Shown: positions 41,352-50,822, counted from the stretch's first letter. The stretch: DNA of 64,000 nucleotides from Firmicutes bacterium ASF500 (GCA_000492175.2 CP097573.1:2852001-2916000), one strand, 5' to 3'. The notes: generated by a model not told the origin, from the sequence alone. Made by a program: numbers and translations.

Positions 41352-41594
41352 ATGGAGGTAGTCCGAAAATTTGTTGATTCACAAAATCTGATGTCCATTC
41401 TTTCCCTGCCCGAAACCTTCCGAAATCGAAAGCTGGAAATTATTATCCTCCCGGTAGAGGAACAGGCCCCTGATGCGCAAAAAAAAGACATTTCCCTCAT
41501 TGTGCAATCTCTGATTGGCGCCATTCCCCACACCGATTTAACCTTAGAGGAGCTTCGAGAGGAGCGGCTTGGAAAATATGAAACTGCTTATTGA
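41352..41594 (+). CDS. antitoxin of a PIN-domain toxin-antitoxin pair
   Basis: The 80-residue protein begins MEVVRKFVDSQNLMSILSLP, then FRNRKLEIIILPVEE, a short beta-strand N-terminus of the type that dimerises as a DNA-binding swapped hairpin in many antitoxins, and a helical tail (LTLEELREERLGKYE) that would wrap the toxin. It overlaps the toxin gene by 17 bases. GGAGGTAAGTTT precedes the ATG. Confidence 0.8.
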   Translation: MEVVRKFVDSQNLMSILSLPETFRNRKLEIIILPVEEQAPDAQKKDISLIVQSLIGAIPHTDLTLEELREERLGKYETAY

Positions 41595-42003
41595 TACCAA
41601 TGTTGTTCTGGACCTCCTCCTGAAACGTGAGCCGTTTTATCAGGATGCGGCAGAAGTCCTGAAGCTGGCTCAGCGGGACGGGATTCAGGAATATGTTTCC
41701 GCCTCTGCTGTCACAGATATCTACTACATCGCTCACAAAATGCTTCGGGACAGCGCAGCTGTCAGAGCACTTTTACAGAAGCTCCTTATGGTAGTGTCGG
41801 TCGCGGCGGTCTCCCAGCGCGAGATTTTTCATGCCTTGGAGCTGCCCTGGAGTGATTTTGAAGATTGTGTTCAATATTCTGTCGCTTTTATCAACGAGAT
41901 GGATGGGCTTGTAACAAGAAACCCCGGCGACTATAAAGAGTCTAATATTCCCGTTTGGCAGCCATCCCAACTTTTGCAGCGGTTTTCTGTTGGAAATCAA
42001 TAA
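41578..42003 (+). CDS. PIN-domain ribonuclease toxin (VapC-like)
   Basis: The 141-residue PIN protein begins MKLLIDTNVVLDLLLKREPF with the first catalytic Asp, carries SASAVTDIYYIAHK, and has the later acidic residues in SDFEDCVQYSVA and DGLVTRNPGDYK. It probably cuts tRNA or mRNA when released from the antitoxin. ATG 41578 lies inside the antitoxin gene with GAGAGGAGCGG upstream. Lower GC than its surroundings points to acquisition. Confidence 0.9.
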   Translation: MKLLIDTNVVLDLLLKREPFYQDAAEVLKLAQRDGIQEYVSASAVTDIYYIAHKMLRDSAAVRALLQKLLMVVSVAAVSQREIFHALELPWSDFEDCVQYSVAFINEMDGLVTRNPGDYKESNIPVWQPSQLLQRFSVGNQ

Positions 42004-42030
42004 CCCAGGTACGCAAAGCGCACCTGGGTT
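42002..42030. terminator. bidirectional terminator after the PIN toxin gene
   Basis: AACCCAGGT and ACCTGGGTT with an inner GC/GC pairing, lying between convergent genes and overlapping the toxin stop codon. Confidence 0.78.
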
Positions 42031-42042
42031 ATTCCATTTCCT

Positions 42043-42621
42043 TCAGTTCAGCGCCCCGGCGCTGGCCTTCAAATAGGACAGATAAAATACCAGTGCGATG
42101 ATACTCACAATAAGAATGCCCAGCACCAGTATAATGCTCAGCGCCGGCGTCATAAAAAACGTCACTGCGGCCAGCACCGTAACAGCCACCGAGGCGACGG
42201 CGGAAATCAGCTGCCACCTCCAGGCCTTGTCGCCCATGGACACCTCCGTCAGGCATCCACGGTCCCGCAGGAAACTGTTGGTTCCGCGAATGATAAAGTA
42301 AGCCTGGAGCAGACTGCAAATTGAATTGGCCAGGTCCATCAGGCTTCCGAACGTGCTCTCATTATTTGCCAGCAGGCCAAACACAATCCCAAGCACGCAG
42401 GCCACCAAAGCGCTCATGTAGTCCGTGTGCTCATTGCGCAGCTTCGCCAGTCCCACCAGAGATACGATTCCGCCCAAAAGAGCCACAAAGGCAATCACCA
42501 GTGCCAGTAAAGGCATCAGAAACGCAAGCAAGATACCTAACAAGGACACAATGGCAATCATATTTCCTGTATAGATCAGGTGCAGGCCCTCGCTGATTTT
42601 TTTCGTATTTTCCACAGTCAT
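42043..42621 (-). CDS. multi-helix membrane protein of unknown function
   Basis: The 192-residue protein has about five hydrophobic helices (MIAIVSLLGILLAFLMPLLA, VIAFVALLGGIVSLVGLAKL, ALVACVLGIVFGLLA, AVASVAVTVLAAVTFFM, IILVLGILIVSIIALVFYL) and a short soluble loop with TNSFLRDRG. No family was recognised. Start 42621 is within GAGGGAGGGAATG, which is very close to its ribosome site; ATG 42633 is the alternative. Confidence 0.65.
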   Translation of the reverse strand: MTVENTKKISEGLHLIYTGNMIAIVSLLGILLAFLMPLLALVIAFVALLGGIVSLVGLAKLRNEHTDYMSALVACVLGIVFGLLANNESTFGSLMDLANSICSLLQAYFIIRGTNSFLRDRGCLTEVSMGDKAWRWQLISAVASVAVTVLAAVTFFMTPALSIILVLGILIVSIIALVFYLSYLKASAGALN

Positions 42622-42646
42622 TCCCTCCCTCATTTCAGAAATTTAG

Positions 42647-42675
42647 AAAAAGGACAGGCCGAAACCTGTCCTTTT
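42647..42675 (-). terminator. terminator of the str operon after tuf
   Basis: AAAAAGGACAGG and CCTGTCCTTTT around CCGAAA lie 13 bases after the tuf stop. Confidence 0.9.
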
Positions 42676-42688
42676 ATGGCGTTATATC

Positions 42689-43891
42689 TTACTCGTTGAT
42701 GCCGATAACCACGCCGGAGCCGACGGTACGACCGCCCTCACGGATGGCGAAGCGCAGGCCGTTCTCAATGGCGATGGGGGTGATGAGCTCCACGTCCATG
42801 TCCACGTTGTCGCCGGGCATGCACATCTCAGTGCCCTCGGGCAGGGAGATGATGCCGGTCACGTCGGTGGTACGGAAGTAGAACTGGGGCCGGTAGTTGT
42901 TGAAGAAGGGGGTGTGACGGCCGCCCTCGTCCTTGGACAGGACGTAAACCTGGCCCTTGAACTTGGTGTGGGGGTGAATGGAGCCGGGCTTGCACAGAAC
43001 CTGGCCGCGCTCGATGTCGGTCTTGGCGATACCGCGCAGCAGGCAGCCGGCGTTGTCACCGGCCTCGATGAAGTCCAGAGTCTTGCGGAACATCTCCATG
43101 GAGGTGACGACGGTGCTCTTCTTCTCCTCCTGCAGGCCCACGATATCGACGGTCTCGCCGGCCTTCAGCTGGCCGCGCTCCACACGGCCGGTAGCCACGG
43201 TGCCGCGGCCGGAGATGGTGAACACGTCCTCGACGGGCATCAGGAAGGGCAGAGAGTCGTCACGGGGAGGATTGGGGATATAGCTGTCGACGGAATCCAT
43301 CAGCTCCTTGATGCAGGCGAAGTCGGCGTCGTTCACGTCGCCGGACTCGCAGGTCAGGGCATTCAGGGCGGAGCCCTTGATGATGGGGATGTCGTCGCCG
43401 GGGAACTCATAGAAGGACAGGATCTCGCGGACCTCCATCTCGACCAGCTCCAGCAGGTCGGGGTCGTCCATCTGGTCGCACTTGTTCAGGAAGACCACGA
43501 TGGCGGGCACGCCCACCTGACGGGCCAGCAGGATATGCTCCTTGGTCTGAGCCATAACGCCGTCGGTGGCGGAGATGACCAGGATCGCGCCGTCCATCTG
43601 AGCGGCGCCGGTGATCATGTTCTTGATATAGTCGGCGTGGCCCGGGCAGTCGACGTGGGCATAGTGCCGGGCGTCGGTCTCATACTCCACGTGGGCGGTG
43701 TTGATGGTGATGCCGCGCTCGCGCTCCTCGGGAGCCTTGTCGATGCTGGAGTAGTCCTCATACTGGGCCTGGCCCTTCAGAGCCAGATACTTGGTGATGG
43801 CGGCGGTCAGGGTGGTCTTGCCGTGGTCGACGTGACCGATGGTGCCGATGTTTACATGGGGCTTGGTACGCTCGAATTTTGCCTTAGCCAT
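42689..43891 (-). CDS. tuf: elongation factor Tu
   Basis: The 400-residue GTPase starts [20 protein letters not shown] with the P-loop GHVDHGKTT, then [28 protein letters not shown], and ends with [13 protein letters not shown] sequence. It brings aminoacyl-tRNA to the ribosome. Length and all G motifs are normal. AAGGAGGAAACATCC precedes the ATG. It has its own promoter in the 140-base gap after fusA. Confidence 0.99.
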   Translation of the reverse strand: MAKAKFERTKPHVNIGTIGHVDHGKTTLTAAITKYLALKGQAQYEDYSSIDKAPEERERGITINTAHVEYETDARHYAHVDCPGHADYIKNMITGAAQMDGAILVISATDGVMAQTKEHILLARQVGVPAIVVFLNKCDQMDDPDLLELVEMEVREILSFYEFPGDDIPIIKGSALNALTCESGDVNDADFACIKELMDSVDSYIPNPPRDDSLPFLMPVEDVFTISGRGTVATGRVERGQLKAGETVDIVGLQEEKKSTVVTSMEMFRKTLDFIEAGDNAGCLLRGIAKTDIERGQVLCKPGSIHPHTKFKGQVYVLSKDEGGRHTPFFNNYRPQFYFRTTDVTGIISLPEGTEMCMPGDNVDMDVELITPIAIENGLRFAIREGGRTVGSGVVIGINE

Positions 43892-43924
43892 TGGATGTTT
43901 CCTCCTTATATTACAGTTGTGGAT

Positions 43925-43953
43925 ATTTTATCCTATTTCGTCCAGAAATGCAA
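43925..43953 (-). promoter_or_regulatory. promoter of tuf
   Basis: Minus strand TTGCAT (43948-43953), 17 bases, TAAAAT (43925-43930). Confidence 0.7.
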
Positions 43954-43967
43954 CCCTATTTTTTCAA

Positions 43968-44029
43968 GGGCACGGAGCTCCCCGCCTTACGCTCCGCCTG
44001 AGCGGCGCGCCGGGGTCGTCGCGCCCTAC
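43968..44029. repeat. half GTAGGG-CCCTAC element between fusA and tuf
   Basis: GCGGCGCGCCGGGGTCGTCGCGCCCTAC-type end (up to 44029), the same as at 17937 and 47419, with a shorter unrelated left part (GGGCACGGAGCTCCCC). Confidence 0.8.
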
Positions 44030-44032
44030 AGG

Positions 44033-46138
44033 TTAATCCTGGTTGCGGCCGCGCTCGGCCACGATCTTCTCGGCGATGCTCTTGGGAATCTGCACGTAGC
44101 TGTGGGGCTCCATGGAGTACTGGCCGCGGCCCTGAGTGGAGGACCGCAGATCGGTGGCGTAGCCAAACATGTTGGCCAGAGGCACCAGAGAGTCCACCTG
44201 GACAGCGCCGGTGCGGTTCTCCTGACCCTGGATCTGTCCGCGGCGGCTGTTCAGGTCGCCGATGACGTTGCCCAGGTAGTCGTCGGGCACGATCACGCTC
44301 ACCTTCATGATGGGCTCCAGCAGCACGGGACCGGCCTTGCGGCAGGCCTCCTTAAAGGCCATGGAACCGGCGATCTTGAAGGCCATCTCAGAGGAGTCCA
44401 CCTCGTGGAAGGAGCCGTCGTACAGGGTGACCTTCACGTCCACCACGGGGTAGCCGGCCAGCACGCCGGCCTGCATGGCCCCCTGGATGCCCTGGTCTAC
44501 GGCGGGGATATACTCCTTGGGAATCGCGCCGCCCACGATGGCGTTCTCGAACACGTAGCCCGCGCCGGACTCGTTGGGCTCCACGCGAATCTTGACGTGG
44601 CCGTACTGGCCCTTACCGCCGGACTGGCGGGCATACTTGGTGTCCTGCTCCACCTGCTTGGTGATGGTCTCCTTATAGGCCACCTGGGGCGCGCCCACGT
44701 TGGCCTCCACCTTGTACTCGCGGAGCAGACGGTCCACGATGATCTCCAGATGGAGCTCGCCCATACCGGCGATGATGGTCTGGCCGGTCTCCTCGTCGGT
44801 GTAGGTCTTGAAGGTGGGGTCCTCCTCGGCCAGCTTCATCAGGGCGACACCCATCTTCTCCTGACCGGCCTTGGTCTTGGGCTCGATGGCCACCCGGATC
44901 ACGGGCTCGGGGAACTCCATGGACTCCAGGATGATGGGGTGCTTCTCGTCGCAGAGGGTGTCGCCGGTGGTGGAGTTCTTCAGACCGATGACGGCGGCGA
45001 TGTCGCCGGAGTAGACGGTCTCGATGTCCTCCCGGTGGTTGGCGTGCATCTGGAGGATGCGGCCGATGCGCTCCTTCTGCTTCTTGGTGGAGTTCAGCAC
45101 GGAGGTGCCGGTGTTCAGCACGCCGGAGTAGACCCGCACGAAGGACAGACGGCCCACATAGGGGTCGGTGGCGATCTTGAAGGCCAGAGCGGAGAAGGGG
45201 GCGTTGTCGTCGGCGGGACGCTCGTCCGCCTCGTCGGTGTCAGGGTTGACGCCCTGAATGGCGGGGATGTCGATGGGGGAGGGCATATAGTCCACAATGG
45301 CGTCCAGCAGCTTCTGGACCCCCTTGTTCTTGTAGGAGGTGCCGCACACCACGGGGACCATCAGGTTGTCGATGGTGCCCTTGCGGATGGCCTTGCGGAT
45401 CATGTCCTCGGGGACAGGCTGCTCGTCCAGCACCAGCATCATGATCTCCTCGTCGATATCCGACACGGCGTCCAGCAGCTTGGTGCGGTACTCCTGGGCC
45501 TTCTCCATCATGTCGGCGGGGATCTCCTCCACCCGCATGTCCTTGCCCAGGTCGTCGTAGTAGATGTCGGCCTTCATCTCCACCAGGTCGATGATCCCCT
45601 TGAAGGTCTCCTCCGTGCCGATGGGCAGCTGGATGGGGACGGCGTTGCACTTGAGCCGGTCATGGATCATGTCCAGCACGTGGTAGAAGTCGGCGCCCAT
45701 GATGTCCATCTTGTTGACATAGATCATCCGGGGGACCTTGTAGTGGTCGGCCTGACGCCAAACGGTCTCGGACTGGGGCTCCACGCCGCCCTTGGCGCAC
45801 ATGACGGTAACGGAGCCGTCCAGCACGCGCAGGGAGCGCTCCACCTCTACGGTGAAGTCCACGTGACCCGGGGTGTCGATGATGTTGATCCGGGTCTGGG
45901 GGAACTGGGTCTTGGTGCCCGTCCAATAGCAGGTGGTGGCGGCGGAAGTGATGGTGATGCCGCGCTCCTGCTCCTGGGCCATCCAGTCCATGGTGGCGGT
46001 ACCCTCGTGGGTCTCGCCGATCTTGTAGTTGACGCCGGTGTAGTAGAGGATACGCTCGGTGGTGGTCGTCTTGCCCGCGTCAATGTGGGCCATGATGCCG
46101 ATGTTGCGCGTATTCTCCAGAGATACTTTTCTAGGCAT
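44033..46138 (-). CDS. fusA: elongation factor G
   Basis: The 701-residue translocase has [20 protein letters not shown], the switch regions with [33 protein letters not shown] and domains II to V ([37 protein letters not shown]). Length is typical. It follows rpsG by 18 bases. The product drives GTP-dependent translocation; the residues usually changed in fusidate resistance were not examined. Confidence 0.99.
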   Translation of the reverse strand: MPRKVSLENTRNIGIMAHIDAGKTTTTERILYYTGVNYKIGETHEGTATMDWMAQEQERGITITSAATTCYWTGTKTQFPQTRINIIDTPGHVDFTVEVERSLRVLDGSVTVMCAKGGVEPQSETVWRQADHYKVPRMIYVNKMDIMGADFYHVLDMIHDRLKCNAVPIQLPIGTEETFKGIIDLVEMKADIYYDDLGKDMRVEEIPADMMEKAQEYRTKLLDAVSDIDEEIMMLVLDEQPVPEDMIRKAIRKGTIDNLMVPVVCGTSYKNKGVQKLLDAIVDYMPSPIDIPAIQGVNPDTDEADERPADDNAPFSALAFKIATDPYVGRLSFVRVYSGVLNTGTSVLNSTKKQKERIGRILQMHANHREDIETVYSGDIAAVIGLKNSTTGDTLCDEKHPIILESMEFPEPVIRVAIEPKTKAGQEKMGVALMKLAEEDPTFKTYTDEETGQTIIAGMGELHLEIIVDRLLREYKVEANVGAPQVAYKETITKQVEQDTKYARQSGGKGQYGHVKIRVEPNESGAGYVFENAIVGGAIPKEYIPAVDQGIQGAMQAGVLAGYPVVDVKVTLYDGSFHEVDSSEMAFKIAGSMAFKEACRKAGPVLLEPIMKVSVIVPDDYLGNVIGDLNSRRGQIQGQENRTGAVQVDSLVPLANMFGYATDLRSSTQGRGQYSMEPHSYVQIPKSIAEKIVAERGRNQD

Positions 46139-46156
46139 ACTGTTTTTGCTCCTTCG

Positions 46157-46627
46157 TTACCAGCGGTAGTGAGCGAACGCCTTGTTGGACTCGGCCATCT
46201 TGTGGGTGTCCTCGCGCTTCTTCACCGCGGAGCCGGTGTTGTTGGCCGCGTCCATAATCTCGCCGGCCAGCCGCTCCTTCATGGTCTTTTCGCCCCGGTT
46301 GCGGGCGTAGGTGGTCAGCCAGCGCAGACCCAGGGTCTGCCGGCGCTCGGGCCGGACCTCGATGGGCACCTGGTAGGTGGCGCCGCCCACGCGGCGGGCC
46401 TTGACCTCCAGGGAAGGCATGATGTTCTCGAGCGCCTGGGTATAGACCTCCATGGGCTCCTTGTCGGTCTTGTCCTTGATGATGTCAAAGGCTCCGTAGA
46501 CGACCTTCTGCGCCACGCCCTTTTTGCCATCCAGCATGATGCTGTTGACAAGCTTAGTAACCAGGACGGAGTTGTAAAGCGGGTCGGGTAAAATCTCCCG
46601 CTTGGGTACATTTCCTCTTCTGGGCAC
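46157..46627 (-). CDS. rpsG: 30S ribosomal protein S7
   Basis: The 156-residue protein reads [20 protein letters not shown] and later [20 protein letters not shown] and [25 protein letters not shown] end, typical S7. The start is GTG 46627 with GGAGGGAAGCAAA upstream; the longer open frame to 46684 is not family-like. The 158-base gap to rpsL carries a small hairpin (GCAAGGCTTTTGCCTTGC). Confidence 0.98.
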   Translation of the reverse strand: MPRRGNVPKREILPDPLYNSVLVTKLVNSIMLDGKKGVAQKVVYGAFDIIKDKTDKEPMEVYTQALENIMPSLEVKARRVGGATYQVPIEVRPERRQTLGLRWLTTYARNRGEKTMKERLAGEIMDAANNTGSAVKKREDTHKMAESNKAFAHYRW

Positions 46628-46785
46628 TTTGCTTCCCTCCTTCTTATATAAATAGAAATCATAGGTACTCGTCATGAAATTCATGGCGTGTAATGCCTGT
46701 CCGAGGTTTCCCCATATATATGGTTAAACGCCCGGCAAGGCTTTTGCCTTGCGCGTACGCACAATGCAAGTTAAGGTGTGAAGAA

Positions 46786-47211
46786 TTATTTCTTCTTGGC
46801 TCCCTTGGGCCGCTTGGCGCCGTACTTGGAGCGGGCCTGCATACGGCCGTTGACGCCCTGGGTGTCCAGAGTGCCGCGGATGATGTGGTAGCGCACGCCG
46901 GGCAGGTCCTTGACACGGCCGCCGCGGATCATCACGACGCTGTGCTCCTGAAGATTGTGGCCCACGCCGGGGATATAGGCGGTGACCTCCATCCCGTTGG
47001 TCAGCTTCACACGGGCGATCTTACGAAGAGCCGAGTTGGGCTTCTTGGGGGTGGAAGTACGCACGGCGGTGCAGACGCCTCTCTTCTGGGGAGAGGGCAG
47101 ATCGGTGCTCCGGTTCTTCAGGGTGTTCAGACCGTGCTGAAGAGCGGGGGAGGTGGACTTGTACGCCGCCATCGTGCGGCCCTTGCGCACCAGCTGGTTA
47201 AAGGTAGGCAT
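46786..47211 (-). CDS. rpsL: 30S ribosomal protein S12
   Basis: The 141-residue protein starts [20 protein letters not shown] and has the conserved [20 protein letters not shown] loop. The two Lys corresponding to K42/K43 of E. coli (here 56-57) are wild type, so no streptomycin-resistance change is seen. The N-terminal insert is typical of Firmicutes. GGAAAGGAGGAAACCC precedes the ATG. Confidence 0.99.
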   Translation of the reverse strand: MPTFNQLVRKGRTMAAYKSTSPALQHGLNTLKNRSTDLPSPQKRGVCTAVRTSTPKKPNSALRKIARVKLTNGMEVTAYIPGVGHNLQEHSVVMIRGGRVKDLPGVRYHIIRGTLDTQGVNGRMQARSKYGAKRPKGAKKK

Positions 47212-47340
47212 GAGTGGGTTTCCTCCTTTCCTCAATTCTGCCCCGTGTCGGGGCGTAATATATATTTTAACAAATTTGGGATTTTTTATCCCTCTTTTGT
47301 TAAAACCGAAGCGTTCGTGCGAAATGTGCCTGTAACGTGT

Positions 47341-47419
47341 GTAGGGCGCGACGACCCGGCGCGCCGCCCTGAGACCACATCCCGCTATCGTACGGCGCGC
47401 CGGGGTCGTCGCGCCCTAC
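47341..47419. repeat. complete GTAGGG-CCCTAC element between ybxF and rpsL
   Basis: A 79-bp element with near-perfect arms GTAGGGCGCGACGACCCGGC(GCGCCG) and (CGGCGC)GCCGGGGTCGTCGCGCCCTAC around a 26-base centre. This is the best-preserved member of the family in the window. Confidence 0.92.
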
Positions 47420-47434
47420 AGTCAAAAAGGCAGA

Positions 47435-47677
47435 TCATTTCAGCAAAACCGCCACCGCGGCCCCTACGGCGATGCCGCAGGACTGGCCCAGCTCCTTCAT
47501 GGTGGGCGCCTGGCTCACCGGCACCTGCCGGTTGACCGCCTCCTGGACCAGGGGCTGGAGCAGGCGGGGGTCGGCGTCCATGGCCATATACAGCCTGGCC
47601 GCCCGGCCATCTTTCAAGGCCCGCTTGACCTGTTTGGCTCCAACCACCCTATTGGAGCCGCTGAGCTCTGGAATCAT
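47435..47677 (-). CDS. rplGB: L7Ae-family kink-turn-binding protein (YbxF type)
   Basis: The 80-residue protein (SNRVVGAKQVKRALKDGRAA, LYMAMDADPRLLQPLVQEAV, SCGIAVGAAVAVLLK) is an L7Ae/L30e-fold RNA-binding protein. In Bacillus the same gene, ybxF, sits between rpoC and rpsL; here it heads the operon and rpoBC are absent from the flank. GGGAGGGTTGCCGAT precedes the ATG at 47677. Confidence 0.88.
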   Translation of the reverse strand: MIPELSGSNRVVGAKQVKRALKDGRAARLYMAMDADPRLLQPLVQEAVNRQVPVSQAPTMKELGQSCGIAVGAAVAVLLK

Positions 47678-47756
47678 ATCGGCAACCCTCCCTTTCCCCT
47701 GCGCGGGGAACCTCATCGGGTAAAAGGGCACAGTGCCCCTACCGCCACGAAATGAT

Positions 47757-47785
47757 ATTATACCATCCCGCTGTCCTCCCGTCAA
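47757..47785 (-). promoter_or_regulatory. promoter of the ybxF-rpsL-rpsG-fusA operon
   Basis: Minus strand TTGACG (47780-47785), 17 bases, TATAAT (47757-47762), divergent from the serpin gene. Confidence 0.82.
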
Positions 47786-47886
47786 GGACGAACTGCCGGA
47801 ATCCTTCCAAAAAAATCTCAAAAATATACAACCGCGGCCCCCGGTTTTCGTCTATATTGGTAACCACACTTGAAAGGAGAATTTTT

Positions 47887-49137
47887 ATGAAGCAAGCTCT
47901 TTCCCTTCTCCTGGCCGCTGTTCTGGGGCTCGGACTGCCGTCCGGCTGCTCCCAGGCCTCCGCCGCCAGAGAGCTCACCGCGTCCAAATTATCCGCTAGT
48001 CCGTCTGAGAGCGCGGAGGTCAACAGCGCCCTGTCCAACTTCGGTCTGGAGCTGCTGCAAAGGAGCCGGGAGGCGGACAAAGCCTCCACCCTGATCTCTC
48101 CCCTGTCCGTGGCCCTGGCCCTGTCCATGACCGCCAACGGGGCGGAGGGGGAAACCCTGGCCCAGTTCCAGAAGGTCCTGGGGGGCGGCGTGGACCTGGT
48201 GGAGCTGAACGGGGCCTGTGTCCAGCTGACGCGGGACTATCAAAGCCTGGGCGGCTCCACCAAATGCTCCATCGCCAACAGCCTATGGCTGGACCCGGAC
48301 GGCCAGATCAAGGACGAATTTGTAGGCAAGTGCCTGGGCGTCTTTGACGCCCAGGTCTTTCAGGGGGAGCTGTCCGCCCCCGGGATTGTGGGCGGCCTGA
48401 ACGGCTGGGTGTCGAAGCACACCAACAAGCTGATCCCCAAGATCATCGACCAGCCCTTCCCCGAGGAGACCGCCTGTCTGCTGGTCAACGCCCTCTATCT
48501 GAAAAACAAGTGGCTCAGCGAGTTCGACCCCCTGTCCACCAGCGAGATGGATTTTCACCATGAGGACGGCTCCGACAGCCGGGTGGAGTACTTGCAGAAA
48601 TTCAACACAGAGCTGTCCTACCTCGAAGGGGAGGGGGCTCAGGGCGCGGTCCTGCCCTACGACGACGGACGGCTGGCCTTTTTCGTCCTCCTGCCCGACC
48701 TGTACCCAGATTCCCCGGAGTTTGGCAAATGGCTGAGCAATTTGGATGGAAGCGGCCTGACCCAGCTCATCAACAACCGGGAGGACGCCCTGTTTCTCCG
48801 TTTCTCCATGCCCAAGTTCGAGGCGGAGTGGAGGGGCAATCTGGAAAAAATCCTGCCCCTTATGGGGCTGGAGGACGCCTTTGTCAACGGCGTGGCCGAC
48901 TTTTCCAGCATGGGCGAGAACCCCAATGGCTACTATATCTCTCAGGTGGTCCACGCCGCGAAAATCCAGGTCAACGAGAAGGGCACCGAGGCGGCCGCCG
49001 CCACGGTGGTGGACGCGCCCGCCGGTGCTGCCCCGCCGCCGCCGGAGGGAATCACCCTCGTCCTGGACCGGCCCTTCCTCTACGGCATCGTAGACCTGTA
49101 CACCGGCGTGCCCCTGTTCCTGGGGACCTATGAATGA
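47887..49137 (+). CDS. lipoprotein serpin (serine protease inhibitor)
   Basis: The 416-residue protein has a signal peptide with lipobox (LGLGLPSGC) and the serpin fold: LSNFGLELLQ, STLISPLSVALALSMTANGA, CSIANSLWLD, LVNALYLKNKWLSEFD and the end LDRPFLYGIVDLYTGVPLFL. The hinge is VNEKGTEAAAATVVDAP, the small-residue pattern of inhibitory serpins; counting from the hinge puts P1-P1' near Gly-Ala in DAPAGAAPPPP, which suggests an elastase-like target. It would sit on the outer face of the cell membrane, perhaps to resist host or competitor proteases. AAAGGAGAATTTTT precedes the ATG. Confidence 0.95.
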   Translation: MKQALSLLLAAVLGLGLPSGCSQASAARELTASKLSASPSESAEVNSALSNFGLELLQRSREADKASTLISPLSVALALSMTANGAEGETLAQFQKVLGGGVDLVELNGACVQLTRDYQSLGGSTKCSIANSLWLDPDGQIKDEFVGKCLGVFDAQVFQGELSAPGIVGGLNGWVSKHTNKLIPKIIDQPFPEETACLLVNALYLKNKWLSEFDPLSTSEMDFHHEDGSDSRVEYLQKFNTELSYLEGEGAQGAVLPYDDGRLAFFVLLPDLYPDSPEFGKWLSNLDGSGLTQLINNREDALFLRFSMPKFEAEWRGNLEKILPLMGLEDAFVNGVADFSSMGENPNGYYISQVVHAAKIQVNEKGTEAAAATVVDAPAGAAPPPPEGITLVLDRPFLYGIVDLYTGVPLFLGTYE

Positions 49138-49188
49138 TATCCGCCGTTCCGGGCATACTCTCCTGTACTCAATATAAGGAGGTATCCC

Positions 49189-49374
49189 ATGAAGGTCCAT
49201 GTCAACGCCAACTGTATCAGCTGCGGCCTGTGCGTCAGCCTGTGTCCCAACGTCTTTCACATCACCGAGGGCGGCACCGCCGGCGTCTACAGCCAGGAGG
49301 TGGCCCCCGAGCTGGAGGCCCAGGTCCAGGAGGCCGCAAGCAGCTGCCCGGTGAGCGCCATTGAGGCGGGCTGA
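49189..49374 (+). CDS. 4Fe-4S ferredoxin
   Basis: The 61-residue protein MKVHVNANCISCGLCVSLCP has CxxCxxC followed by CP and a second conserved Cys in ASSCPVSAIEAG. The first three Cys and the Cys of SSCP should bind one [4Fe-4S] cluster, as in Thermotoga-type single-cluster ferredoxins; the Cys of SLCP has no disulfide partner here. It is a small soluble electron carrier. AAGGAGGTATCCC precedes the ATG. Confidence 0.95.
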   Translation: MKVHVNANCISCGLCVSLCPNVFHITEGGTAGVYSQEVAPELEAQVQEAASSCPVSAIEAG

Positions 49375-49404
49375 CCGCCTCTCAAGTAAAAACACTGCAA
49401 AAAG

Positions 49405-49436
49405 CTGAGGCGGGGCAAGCCCCGCCTCAGTTTTTT
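49405..49436. terminator. terminator between the ferredoxin and GH25 genes
   Basis: CTGAGGCGGGG and CCCCGCCTCAG around CAAG, flanked by AAAAAG and TTTTTT; bidirectional. Confidence 0.93.
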
Positions 49437-49439
49437 ATG

Positions 49440-50411
49440 CTATTCCATCCCCCGCAGGTCCAGATTCAGGTCCACATCGCCCTTGATTCCCGCCGCCGTT
49501 CCGGTGTGGGTATACTGCCACAGGTCGAAGCGGTAATAGAAATCCGGCCTGACTCCATATTCCGCCAGCCAGAGGTCGTAGTCGGCGAGCTCCCGCAGGT
49601 CATAGCGGAGATATGCCTGGGTCTGATTGAAGTAGACCGCCGGACGCAGGCCGGCCTTCTCCACCCGCTTGCAGAAGGCCACGGCGCAACGGGTCAGGGC
49701 GGCCCCGTCCAGCCCGTCGGTACGGGCGTTCTCGCCGGGGGTGATGGGCTCCCAGTCAAAGGCCACGGGGTAGGTAATCTTCCTGCCCCCCAGGGCCTCC
49801 AGGATGTAGTCGGCCTCCTCCTCGGCCTCCTCGGGGGTGATGGCCTGGGAAAAGAAATAGACCCCCACCTCCAGACCGGCATCCAGCGCCCCCTGGAGGT
49901 TTTGGGCAAAGGTCTGGTCGGGGAACAGCCCGCCTTCGGTGTACCCCCGGTAGCCCACCCGGAGAATGGCAAAGTCGATGCCGTCCGCCGCCACGGCGGG
50001 CCAGTCCACCTCCCCCTGATAGATGGACACATCCACCCCGGTCTTGGCCCGTTTGCCGTCCTTCTCATAGGTCAGGCGGCCCTGGTCGTCCACGGTAAAG
50101 GCGGAGCGGTCGTAGGGGTTGAGGGGCATTCCCTCCAAGGCGGTCAGGGTCCGGTCCCCAAAGCGGAAGGTGACGGGCTCCTCTGTGGACGGTGAGGGGG
50201 CGGGCGGCTCCTCCGCCTGCTCCGGCCGCAGCGCAACGAACAGCGCGGCAATGGACACGATCAGGGCCAGGGCTGAGAGGATCAGGGGGAGGTCGACCTG
50301 CACCTGGGAACTCTGACGCTCTTTCCGCCGCCGGGGCGCTTCCCGCCTTCCCCGCGTCTCCCGGTGCTCCCGCTCTTCCAGTTCCTCCCGCTGAGTGGGC
50401 TGTTCGTTCAT
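49440..50411 (-). CDS. membrane-anchored GH25 lysozyme-type muramidase
   Basis: The 323-residue protein has a highly charged cytoplasmic N-terminus (Arg/Glu-rich, 1-45), one membrane helix (LPLILSALALIVSIAALFVA), a linker and a GH25 domain: KTGVDVSIYQGEVDWPAVAA (catalytic Asp region), FAILRVGYRG, GVYFFSQAITPEEA, PVAFDWEPI (DxE) and YDLWLAEYG, FDLWQYTHTG. It cuts peptidoglycan between MurNAc and GlcNAc outside the cell. Start 50411 after GGAGGAGAGCGCTT; the open frame further upstream has no signal. Confidence 0.92.
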   Translation of the reverse strand: MNEQPTQREELEEREHRETRGRREAPRRRKERQSSQVQVDLPLILSALALIVSIAALFVALRPEQAEEPPAPSPSTEEPVTFRFGDRTLTALEGMPLNPYDRSAFTVDDQGRLTYEKDGKRAKTGVDVSIYQGEVDWPAVAADGIDFAILRVGYRGYTEGGLFPDQTFAQNLQGALDAGLEVGVYFFSQAITPEEAEEEADYILEALGGRKITYPVAFDWEPITPGENARTDGLDGAALTRCAVAFCKRVEKAGLRPAVYFNQTQAYLRYDLRELADYDLWLAEYGVRPDFYYRFDLWQYTHTGTAAGIKGDVDLNLDLRGME

Positions 50412-50491
50412 AAGCGCTCTCCTCCATGCTTCGACGGTTTTTCTTATCTTACCACAAAACCGCCTACGCCGCAAGGGCTTGTAAAAATAGG

Positions 50492-50614
50492 GGGCGTCCA
50501 AGCAAAGAGTTACAGGAAGTCAACGAGAGAAACTGGTTTCTTCCGGATACGCATACTGTTTCAGAGCTATTGTGTAATATATTCCGTACTCCTTACACTT
50601 GCTTGGACACGCCC
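50492..50614. repeat. 123-bp segment bounded by inverted repeats
   Basis: GGGCGTCCAAGCAA (50492-50505) and TTGCTTGGACACGCCC (50599-50614) are complementary apart from a 2-base insertion. No coding sequence is visible inside. It may be a small MITE-like element or an RNA hairpin. The rest of 50412-50657 shows nothing else. Confidence 0.55.
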
Positions 50615-50634
50615 TTTTCCACCCGCTCCAACGC

Positions 50635-50663
50635 TTGCGGAGGCTGTCGGATTTTGGTATAAT
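50635..50663 (+). promoter_or_regulatory. promoter of the 27-residue membrane peptide gene
   Basis: TTGCGG (50635-50640), 17 bases, TATAAT (50658-50663); start site near 50670. Confidence 0.75.
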
Positions 50664-50714
50664 GGCGGTGCTGCCCTGCCCTGTCCAATCTGGCAACAGA
50701 GAGGAGGTGGGGCC

Positions 50715-50798
50715 ATGGAAGTTCTCACTAATTTTTTGGTGTCGGTCGCAGCGGGCGTACTTTGTTACTACATCTGCAAGTGGCTTGACCAGCACTGA
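50715..50798 (+). CDS. 27-residue membrane peptide, candidate type I toxin
   Basis: The peptide MEVLTNFLVSVAAGVLCYYI continues CKWLDQH: one membrane helix with a short charged tail, the build of type I toxins in Firmicutes. GAGGAGGTGGGGCC precedes the ATG. The transcript would be about 200 bases, ending at a strong hairpin (50824-50872). A convergent antisense promoter just beyond (50916-50944) completes the layout of a type I toxin-antitoxin locus. The resemblance to small clostridial toxins ending ICKW is from memory and should be checked. Confidence 0.65.
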   Translation: MEVLTNFLVSVAAGVLCYYICKWLDQH

Positions 50799-50822
50799 TC
50801 AGGACAGCGAGCCCATCCACAG

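Noticed and set aside
42914..46591. A 1225-codon open frame on the plus strand across tuf, fusA and rpsG
   Set aside because: It is the antisense of three certain genes, rich in Gly/His/Val/Leu from GC-rich third positions, and has no start signal.
46786..47211. Streptomycin-resistance change in rpsL
   Set aside because: The PKKPNS loop is wild type.
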